64,000 nt of DNA from Flavobacterium fluviatile (GTDB lineage: Bacteria; Bacteroidota; Bacteroidia; Flavobacteriales; Flavobacteriaceae): contig NZ_JAADZW010000001.1 of the NCBI RefSeq assembly GCF_010645065.1, positions 248,001-312,000 of the forward strand. The letters run 5' to 3'. This document shows, one piece after another, positions 57,008-64,000 of this stretch (its first letter is position 1; every line of letters begins with the position of its first letter). The translations under genes and the position numbers were made by a program. Under the pieces are notes generated by a model that worked only from the letters and a program-made list of their open reading frames with translations, searched no databases and had not been told where the DNA came from.

Positions 57008-59386
57008 ATGAAAACACAAATGATAACAGTAAGAAAAAAAATTAGCACTTCATTAATTTTGGTTTTAATGGTAACTATCGGTTATGCCAAAACCCCCAAT
57101 TGGGGTAACGCACAATGGATTTGGCAAGAAGAGGCAGGACCAGCCAATACCTGGGTTGCTTTTCGTAAAACTTTTGACCTTAAAAATGTTCCTACCGAAG
57201 CTTTGGCACATTTAGCCGTAGATACCAAATATTGGCTTTGGGTGAACGGTAAAGCGGTTTTGTTTGAAGGTGGTTTGGCTCGTGGAGCGGCACCCAACAC
57301 CAATTATTATGATGAGGTTGACTTAAAACCCCATTTAAAAAAAGGGCAAAATACCATCGCTATTTTGGTTTGGTACTGGGGAAGAACACGAAAAGTTCAT
57401 GACGATAGTGGCAAAGGCGGTCTCTTATTTCATGCCAATTTAGGAAATCAGATTATAGAATCAAATACAGACTGGAAGCTAAAAGTGCATCCAGCTTACG
57501 ACCCCAATAGCGGTGGCGGTGGCGATTCTGCCAATCGTGTAAATGCTTACAATGTGAAATTTGATGCACGTTTGGCTATGGGGGATTGGTCTGATAAGGC
57601 TTGGTACTCTCAAAATTATGATGATAGTAATTGGAGCAGTCCAACCCTAAAAGGATTGGCAAACAGTTTACCGTGGGGGAATTTAGTGAAAAGAGCTATT
57701 CCGCAATGGAACGACAGAGGCTTAACTAATTATGAATCACTTAAAATTAGCTCTAAAACGGATAAGGTTAATATTGAATTACCTTATAAAAACAATACAG
57801 ATGCTACAATAATCATCCATGCTAAACTTCCTTTCAACAAACAAATTACACCTTATTTGAAAGTGAATAGCACTGCGGGTAAAATCATTATTGCAAATAC
57901 CGACAATCCATTTAATATGTTAAGTGGAACTTATATTACGAAAGATGGAGAGCAAGCCTTTGAAAGTTATTCTTGGATAAATGGTCATGTAGTAACCTAT
58001 AGTATTCCGCCAGGTGTTGAGGTATTAGACTTAAAATACCGATGGACAGGTGTTGGAGAAATGACAGGTAATTTTGAATGTAATGATGACTATTTTACAC
58101 GTCTTTGGTGGATGGCTCGTAATACATTATATATATGTGCCCGTGATGGTTATATGGATTGTCCGGATAGAGAACGTGGGTTATGGATAGGTGATGTAGC
58201 CGATCAAACTGGTGCCATTTTCTACACTTTGGATGATGCCGGACGTCAGCTGCTGAAAAAAGGAATTGACAATACGATTGCCTATCGCGTTGGTGATACA
58301 ATTCAAGGGTTAGCGCCCGGCTTTGGAGCTTACAGAGGAAAAAGTAGCGAACTTACCTGTCAAAGTTTACAATTTATCGATCAAGTAGTTTGGCAATATT
58401 ATTACAATACTGGAGATAAAGAAACATTAGCAAATGCTTATCCTGCTATTTTTAACTATCTAAATCTTTGGAAAATGAAACCAAATGGTTTACCTGAGCA
58501 TCGCAAGGGCTATGCCAATTGGGTAGATTGGGGGGAAGATACAGACCCAACTCCAACGAACGTTTGTTGGTATTATATGTCGCTAAAAGCTGCCAAAAAA
58601 ATGGCAATAGCATTGAAGCAAGATAAAGATATTGAATGGTATAGCAATCGAATAACAAGTATTGAAAAAAACTTCGCAAATGAGTATTGGCAAGGAACAC
58701 ATTATGGAACAAAAGGGAAACCAATAGAAGAGCGTACCACCTCTTTGGCTATTATTAGTGGCTTGGCAGACAAAGCCCATTATGACAAATTAGTAGATTC
58801 TATTTTACTTCCTGTTCAAAAAGCAAGTCCTCACATGGAATGGATTGCACAAGAGGCTATTATGTTGACAGGTCAATATGATAAGGGCTTGTTGCGAATG
58901 AAACAGCGTTATGAATCTCAAGTAAATAATAAAGAACTAACAACGCTTTATGAAAAATTTGATGATAAAAAACCTGGTACCCCTAACCATGCGTGGAATG
59001 CTCCTAATTATGTATTGTCTAGATATATTGCAGGAATAAAGGCAACTGATGTAGCTTGGAAATCCTTTCAAGTAAAACCAAATCTAGCACATCTAACTTA
59101 TGTAAAGCAAATTGTTCCTTCTGTAAAAGGCGATATTTCTGTCGAAGTCAATAAATCCAAAGATAGGTATTCTATTCATTTAATTTCTCCCAAAGAAACA
59201 ACAGCAACAATATTTGTACCTAAATCAGGTAAAAAGATTAGCAAGATTTTAGTAAACGAAAAAAATGTTTGGAAGCGGGATAAGAAATTCAAACAATTGA
59301 AAGGTTTTGAATATGTAAGTCAAGATTCAAATGATGTCATTTTTAAAGTTGCTGCTGGCAAATGGTCTGTGGTTGCTGAATACTAA
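57008..59386 (+). CDS. GH78-type alpha-L-rhamnosidase
   Basis: A 792-residue exported protein (signal peptide to about residue 27, GYAK). N-terminal beta-sandwich domains (about 30-330) contain AQWIWQEEAGPANTWVAFRKTF and a GH2/GH78-type jelly roll. The (alpha/alpha)6 barrel contains DCPDRERGLWIGDVADQ (about residue 384 onward), the GH78 acid motif in shortened form. A C-terminal beta-sandwich follows. It lies 94 bp after the GH106 gene and is probably in the same transcript. It likely removes alpha-L-rhamnose from a position different from that served by its GH106 neighbours; exact specificity is unknown. Confidence 0.85.
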   Translation: MKTQMITVRKKISTSLILVLMVTIGYAKTPNWGNAQWIWQEEAGPANTWVAFRKTFDLKNVPTEALAHLAVDTKYWLWVNGKAVLFEGGLARGAAPNTNYYDEVDLKPHLKKGQNTIAILVWYWGRTRKVHDDSGKGGLLFHANLGNQIIESNTDWKLKVHPAYDPNSGGGGDSANRVNAYNVKFDARLAMGDWSDKAWYSQNYDDSNWSSPTLKGLANSLPWGNLVKRAIPQWNDRGLTNYESLKISSKTDKVNIELPYKNNTDATIIIHAKLPFNKQITPYLKVNSTAGKIIIANTDNPFNMLSGTYITKDGEQAFESYSWINGHVVTYSIPPGVEVLDLKYRWTGVGEMTGNFECNDDYFTRLWWMARNTLYICARDGYMDCPDRERGLWIGDVADQTGAIFYTLDDAGRQLLKKGIDNTIAYRVGDTIQGLAPGFGAYRGKSSELTCQSLQFIDQVVWQYYYNTGDKETLANAYPAIFNYLNLWKMKPNGLPEHRKGYANWVDWGEDTDPTPTNVCWYYMSLKAAKKMAIALKQDKDIEWYSNRITSIEKNFANEYWQGTHYGTKGKPIEERTTSLAIISGLADKAHYDKLVDSILLPVQKASPHMEWIAQEAIMLTGQYDKGLLRMKQRYESQVNNKELTTLYEKFDDKKPGTPNHAWNAPNYVLSRYIAGIKATDVAWKSFQVKPNLAHLTYVKQIVPSVKGDISVEVNKSKDRYSIHLISPKETTATIFVPKSGKKISKILVNEKNVWKRDKKFKQLKGFEYVSQDSNDVIFKVAAGKWSVVAEY

Positions 59387-59522
59387 TATAATAAGGGGAT
59401 GCTTAAAATAGTTGAAGAAGAATTTGTCTAAATTTAAAATGATGATAATTTATTATAGATTATCAATATTGAATGTTTTTTATATGATAAAAAAAATAAT
59501 AGCTTATAACTTAGATAGTATA

Positions 59523-62500
59523 ATGAATCAAAAAGGTTTTCTAAAAACACTAATAATATTACAAAACAAAACTGTTTTTATAAGCTTGCTATTGTGTTTG
59601 TTCCTCTCAAATGGGATAGCGCAAAAGACAACACTAGAACAAAATTTCCAAAATCCTCCTGCCTCGGCAAAAGCCAGAACCATCTGGTTTTGGATTAATG
59701 GAAATGTAAGTAGAGCAGGTATCACCGCCGATTTGGAGGCGATGAAAAAGAATGGGATTCAAGGCGCTATTCTGTTTAATGTCAGTTTAGGAAATCCCAA
59801 AGGGGTGGTGTCTTATTTAAGTCCCGACTGGTTAGAACTCTTTCATTTTGCTGCTTTAGAAGCCAAACGGTTAGGGTTAGAGTTGGGCTTTCACAATGGA
59901 GCTGGTTGGTCGTCTTCGGGCGGTCCTGCGATTACTCCTGAATTTGCCATGCAAAAACTGGTGTATTCTAAAACCGTCCATCAAGGAAACAAAGTTTTCC
60001 GAGGGAAACTGCCTCAACCCGAAACCAAATTAGACTATTACAAAGACATCGCTATACTTGCTTTTCCAAATCCCAAAAGCAACCAACGCATCGATGAATT
60101 GGATATAAAAACCCTTTCGGACAAAGTGCGCAGTCATTTAGCTCCCGATGCTAAACCGATTTCGGATTTGGCCATCGTAAAAAAATCAGAAATAATAGAT
60201 TTAACCTCTAAACTAGCAACTGATGGTTCGTTAAACTGGAAAGCACCCGCAGGAGATTGGGTGATTTTGCGTATTGGCCACACACCCACGGGCGAGATGA
60301 ATCGTTTTGCTAGTGATGGTGGTCGTGGTTTAGAATGTGATAAAATGAGCACTGAGGCCGTTGATTTATTTTGGAATGGAAATATAATGCCCATCCTCAA
60401 CAAATTGGACGGGCTAGTAGGAACAGTGGTAAACAGATGCCATATTGATAGTTATGAAGTGGGGACAACCAACTGGACTAAAAATTTTGCTGCCGAATTC
60501 CAAAGGCTGCGTTCGTATGATTGTCATATGTATTTGCCTACGCTGGCGGGGTATTATGTAGAAAGTAGCGAAGAATCCGAACGTTTTCTTTGGGACTTTC
60601 GCCGTACCATTGGTGATTTAATGGCTAAAAAGTATTATGGGCGCATGGCCGAACTTAGCCATCAACACGGCATGCTCATTTCAACCGAACCTTATTGGGG
60701 CCCTTTTGATAATATGCAAGTGGGCGAAACGGCCGATTTGGTGATGTCTGAATTTTGGAGTGGCTATTTAGCTTTTTTCGATTCGCCTAAGTTTGTCGCT
60801 TCGATAGCCAAATTAAATGGTAACAATATTGCCGAAGCCGAAGCTTTTACTGATACAGGCGGTTGGCAAAGACATCCGGGTGCATTGAAAAAGATGGGAG
60901 ACTTGGCTTGGGCACAAGGCATCAATCGTTTTGTGATTCATTGTTATGTGCACCAACCTTGGAATCTGGGGCCAGGCTTGACTTTGCAAAGTTTCGGAAT
61001 TGATTTTAATAGATTGAATACTTGGTGGAACCAAGGGAAATCCTTTTTAGACTATATCGGTCGTGGCCAGTTTTTGCTGCAACAAGGCAAATCAGTAGCC
61101 GATGTGTTGGTGTTTACAGGAGAAGCCTCGCCTAATGACGCCTTATTGATGCCCGAAATAAAAGCTTTAGGCTATGATTATGATGTGATAGGTTCTAATA
61201 AAATAAGCAGTCTATCGGTAAAAGAGGGATTGATTTGTACCGCAGTTGGCGACAAATACCAAGCGTTGGTGCTTCCTGACACGCCTTGGATGACACCAGA
61301 AATACTGCAAAAAATAGAAGAATTGACAAAAGGAGGTGCTGTTATTTTAGGTACAAAACCTAAAAAATCGCCTAGCCTTCAAAATTTTCCTAACTGTGAT
61401 AATCAACTGACTCAAATAGCTGATGCCTTATGGGATAACGGACTCATACAAGATAGTTCAGTCGTTAAAAGCTTGCAAAAAGGGACGTTACCACCTGATT
61501 TTTCTGTTGCAAATGGAAACAACAAAGCTTTAGAATACATCCACCGAAAAACAGCCGACACCGATATTTATTTTGTGGTCAATAAGCTAAAAGAAAGTCA
61601 AACGATAAACTGTCGTTTTAGAGTATCGGGCAAACAACCTGAATTTTGGAATGCCGAAACAGGCGCCATTTCCAAGGCGGCCGTTTGGCAGGATAATGCT
61701 GATGGAACGACTACTGTGGCTATTCCGTTTGCTTCAGAAGCAGCTGTTTTTGTTGTTTTTAGAAACTCAATAGATGCAGGAAATCACCTTTTAAGTGCCA
61801 CTGTAGAAGTTCAAAAAAATAGGAGTACGCCACTTTTTAACCTAAAAATCATCAAAGCCGAATATGGTACTTTCTTGCCTGATGGTGTGGTTGACGTAAC
61901 AGCAGTAGTGGCCAAAAGTGTTCAAAAAAATCAATTGAAAGTACAGGCAACTAGAGACCTTTGCGGGGGTGACCCTGCTCCGGGTTACAAAAAAGAATTG
62001 CGTCTTCAATACAAAGTAGGGAATGCAATTCTCGAAAAAAATGCGATGGAAAGAGAGTGGCTGGAAATTGCTGCGCCTGAGAATGGGAAATTAGAAATTT
62101 TGAAAGCCATTTTCGGGAAATTTGAACGAGGATTTGAAGGACTTCCTGCAAATAATCAGCTGTATGATGTTACGGAAAAGGTTAAAAAAATGGTGGACTC
62201 AGGAGTGTATGAAATTCCAGTAAATGAAAGCTTTCTTGAAGGAAATGAGATCCTGACCAAAAAATCCTTGCGCTTGGAGTATGCTACCAATGATGAGGTA
62301 AAAACCATAACGGTCTCTGATGGAGGACTACTCAAATTGACCGAGGCAACAGCAGAACCCCAATTGATTTATAACCAAGAAAAATTAAATTGGGTTACCC
62401 CTTGGGTAGGGAAATTAAAGTACCAAACTACTACAGGTATAACCAAAACTCTAAAGGTGAAATCAGTTCCAGAAGCTATTGAATTAAAAGGGACTTGGGA

Positions 62501-63041
62501 GGTAAGTTTTCCGATGAAGAACGAAACGGTTTTAAAAGAAACCTTCAATAATTTAACATCTTGGGCAACTGCAGCTAATGATGATATTCGTTATTTTTCG
62601 GGTACGGCCAGTTATAAAAAGCAGTTTGATATTCCAGCGCATTTACTAAAAGAGGAGTATTCGTTACAATTAGATTTGGGAATTGTAAAGGAAATTGCTG
62701 AAGTTTTTGTGAATGGCAAAAATCTGGGCATTTACTGGAAAGCGCCGTTTAGCATTGATATCAATAAGTTAGTGGTGGCAGGAAATAATACATTAGAAAT
62801 AAAAATTATTAACCTTTGGCCCAACCGTTTGATTGGCGATGAACAACTGCCTTTGGATTACGAACGAAAAGGCCCTAATGTTTCCAAATGGCCCGATTGG
62901 CTTTTGAACAATAGCTCACGTCCCACAGACCGTACTACTTTTGCTGCTTTTAAACATTGGCATAAAGATTCAAAACTGCTACCATCGGGTTTATTGGGAC
63001 CTGTTAAAATTATAGTTTATAAAGTGGCAGTGCTGCAATAG
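59523..63041 (+). CDS. GH106 alpha-L-rhamnosidase (second)
   Basis: A 1172-residue exported enzyme when started at the ATG at 59523, where a signal peptide begins (MNQKGFLKTLIILQNKTVFISL, cleavage near GIAQK). The same frame is open back to a TTG at 59412, which would add 37 residues without clear function. The GH106 catalytic domain shows TIWFWINGNVSRAGITADLEAMKKNGIQGAILFN, FHNGAGWSSSGGP, HIDSYEVGTTNWT and MLISTEPYWGPF. A GH2-like beta-sandwich ends the protein (LGIVKEIAEVFVNGKNLGIYWKAPF). Unlike the first GH106 it has no lipobox and is probably periplasmic. It is last in the run before regulon box 9 and the sulfatase. Confidence 0.9.
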   Translation: MNQKGFLKTLIILQNKTVFISLLLCLFLSNGIAQKTTLEQNFQNPPASAKARTIWFWINGNVSRAGITADLEAMKKNGIQGAILFNVSLGNPKGVVSYLSPDWLELFHFAALEAKRLGLELGFHNGAGWSSSGGPAITPEFAMQKLVYSKTVHQGNKVFRGKLPQPETKLDYYKDIAILAFPNPKSNQRIDELDIKTLSDKVRSHLAPDAKPISDLAIVKKSEIIDLTSKLATDGSLNWKAPAGDWVILRIGHTPTGEMNRFASDGGRGLECDKMSTEAVDLFWNGNIMPILNKLDGLVGTVVNRCHIDSYEVGTTNWTKNFAAEFQRLRSYDCHMYLPTLAGYYVESSEESERFLWDFRRTIGDLMAKKYYGRMAELSHQHGMLISTEPYWGPFDNMQVGETADLVMSEFWSGYLAFFDSPKFVASIAKLNGNNIAEAEAFTDTGGWQRHPGALKKMGDLAWAQGINRFVIHCYVHQPWNLGPGLTLQSFGIDFNRLNTWWNQGKSFLDYIGRGQFLLQQGKSVADVLVFTGEASPNDALLMPEIKALGYDYDVIGSNKISSLSVKEGLICTAVGDKYQALVLPDTPWMTPEILQKIEELTKGGAVILGTKPKKSPSLQNFPNCDNQLTQIADALWDNGLIQDSSVVKSLQKGTLPPDFSVANGNNKALEYIHRKTADTDIYFVVNKLKESQTINCRFRVSGKQPEFWNAETGAISKAAVWQDNADGTTTVAIPFASEAAVFVVFRNSIDAGNHLLSATVEVQKNRSTPLFNLKIIKAEYGTFLPDGVVDVTAVVAKSVQKNQLKVQATRDLCGGDPAPGYKKELRLQYKVGNAILEKNAMEREWLEIAAPENGKLEILKAIFGKFERGFEGLPANNQLYDVTEKVKKMVDSGVYEIPVNESFLEGNEILTKKSLRLEYATNDEVKTITVSDGGLLKLTEATAEPQLIYNQEKLNWVTPWVGKLKYQTTTGITKTLKVKSVPEAIELKGTWEVSFPMKNETVLKETFNNLTSWATAANDDIRYFSGTASYKKQFDIPAHLLKEEYSLQLDLGIVKEIAEVFVNGKNLGIYWKAPFSIDINKLVVAGNNTLEIKIINLWPNRLIGDEQLPLDYERKGPNVSKWPDWLLNNSSRPTDRTTFAAFKHWHKDSKLLPSGLLGPVKIIVYKVAVLQ

Positions 63042-63074
63042 CATAGGAAATGGATGATCGAATATAGAAAATAG

Positions 63075-63119
63075 CCGTACAATACAGGACAGGATTTTTA
63101 AAAGTTCGAAATAAATTTG
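63075..63119 (+). promoter_or_regulatory. Regulon box 9: direct repeat plus -7 element, upstream of the sulfatase
   Basis: CCGTACA (63075-63081) and CAGGACA (63085-63091) form the 10-bp-period repeat. TAAATTTG at 63112-63119 is a consensus -7 box starting exactly 27 bp after the second repeat starts. The sulfatase start lies 98 bp past the -7 box start. Confidence 0.75.
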
Positions 63120-63209
63120 ATTCTTGGCATTTTTTCTGGGTAGTGGCGTCGTGGCTACCCGTAAATGGGATGCCAAACAGAATTAAGATTTTAAAGTAAA
63201 ACATTTGAT

Positions 63210-64000
63210 ATGAAGCATATCCTGTCTATAGCTATTTTGTCAATTGGTTTGTTCGCATTTGCGCAACCCAAAAAGAAGATGCCCAACATTCTTTTCATTG
63301 TAGTCGATGATTTGCGTCCGGAACTGAATTGTTATGGTGCAAGCCAAATCAAATCGCCTAATTTGGATAAGTTGGCCGCTGATGGCTTGGTGTTTAATAG
63401 AGCCTATTGCAATATTCCCGTTTGTGGTGCTTCAAGAGCAAGTCTTTTGTCAGGTACCAGACCTACACGTTACCGTTTTATTGATGCTTATACCGAAAAA
63501 GACAAAGACAATCCCGATGCGATGTCACTGCCTTTGTTGTTAAAGAATAATGGTTATACCACCATTTCCAACGGGAAAATTTACCACCATCAAAAAGATG
63601 ACAACAAAGCTTGGGACAGCCGATGGTTTCCAAAAGGAAATATTCGCAATTATCAATTAGCAGAAAATATTGAAAAAAATGCCCAAGCCAATCTTTCAGA
63701 AGCGGGAGGGGTTGCCTTTGAAAATGCAAATGTAAATGATACTGCTTATTTTGACGGCAAAATTGCTCAAAAAGGAATGGCAGATTTGCGCAAATTGAAA
63801 GGGCAAAACAAACCATTTTTTCTGGCACTTGGTTTTATGAAACCTCATTTACCGTTCAATGCACCTAAAAAATATTGGGATTTGTATGATAGAAATACCA
63901 TTGCACTTCCAGCAAATTATGTGCAACCTGAAACAACTCCCAAAGAAGCTTTTCATAATTATGGGGAATTGCGTCAATACGATGGCATTCCAAAGAAAGG
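63210..64000 (+). CDS. Sulfatase, iduronate-2-sulfatase-like (S1 family), 3' end outside window
   Basis: An ATG at 63210 opens a frame that stays open to the end of the window (263 codons visible), so the gene is partial. A signal peptide ([19 protein letters not shown]) precedes [18 protein letters not shown] with metal-binding aspartates, and the formylglycine motif CGASR with Cys72 as the residue to be converted. Later segments ([32 protein letters not shown]) are typical of iduronate-2-sulfatase-like enzymes. Family members of this kind act on ulvan in Formosa, so removal of sulfate from rhamnose or iduronate is plausible here. Driven by regulon box 9. Confidence 0.88.
   Translation, partial: MKHILSIAILSIGLFAFAQPKKKMPNILFIVVDDLRPELNCYGASQIKSPNLDKLAADGLVFNRAYCNIPVCGASRASLLSGTRPTRYRFIDAYTEKDKDNPDAMSLPLLLKNNGYTTISNGKIYHHQKDDNKAWDSRWFPKGNIRNYQLAENIEKNAQANLSEAGGVAFENANVNDTAYFDGKIAQKGMADLRKLKGQNKPFFLALGFMKPHLPFNAPKKYWDLYDRNTIALPANYVQPETTPKEAFHNYGELRQYDGIPKK

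Noticed and set aside
1..64000. tRNA, rRNA or insertion sequence genes
   Set aside because: No cloverleaf, rRNA-like or transposase-coding stretch was recognised anywhere; gaps are short and explained by promoters, terminators or AT-rich DNA.

Overview
The window is a low-GC Bacteroidota chromosome segment, most likely from a marine or alga-associated Flavobacteriaceae member. The evidence is SusC/SusD genes, a hybrid two-component regulator, type IX secretion C-terminal domains, TAnnTTTG-type promoters, no Shine-Dalgarno leaders, and flavobacterial-style intergenic palindromes. It is almost entirely one large polysaccharide utilization locus (PUL). The enzyme set points to ulvan, the sulfated rhamnose/uronic acid/xylose polysaccharide of Ulva: a PL28-type ulvan lyase, a sulfatase-GH78 fusion, a GH105 unsaturated uronyl hydrolase, GH39- and GH3-type enzymes, several alpha-L-rhamnosidases (GH78, GH106), a second sulfatase, and a complete L-rhamnose catabolic operon.

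Layout: 1-14864 (+) holds a partial GH5, GH3, a clan GH-A enzyme with two CBM6-like modules, GH78, a PL8-family lyase and a GH2. 15445-22641 (-) is the rhamnose operon, in transcription order rhaEW-type aldolase/dehydrogenase, rhaI, rhaB, lldD-like, rhaT. 23118-28333 (+) holds two regulators, a GntR-family protein and a hybrid two-component system (HTCS). 28928-35594 (+) is susC, susD and two fasciclin-domain lipoproteins. 35809-45362 (+) is a tight cluster of sulfatase-GH78, heparinase II/III-like, GH3 and GH105. 45673-51372 (+) encodes three T9SS-secreted proteins: PL28, a lone carbohydrate-binding protein and GH39. 51819-53230 is a frameshifted isomerase. 53434-63041 (+) is GH106, GH78, GH106, and a sulfatase runs off the right edge.

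Proposed flow (inference): secreted PL28 cuts ulvan, SusCD imports oligomers, and sulfatases, GH105, GH78/GH106, GH3 and GH39 reduce them to monomers. L-rhamnose is then taken up by RhaT and converted via rhamnulose and rhamnulose-1-phosphate to DHAP and lactaldehyde, then lactate and pyruvate.

The most interesting signal is not a gene. Nine intergenic sites carry a direct repeat of a 7-mer, C(A/C)G(G/T)A(C/T)A, with a period of exactly 10 bp. In eight of the nine, a Bacteroidota -7 box (TAnnTTTG/A or a one-base variant) begins exactly 27 bp after the start of the second repeat, so each module is 45 bp. The sites precede GH3, GH78, GH2, the rhamnose operon, susC, PL28, the lone CBM protein, GH106 and the last sulfatase. 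They look like one activator-promoter module that ties polysaccharide breakdown to rhamnose catabolism in a single regulon.
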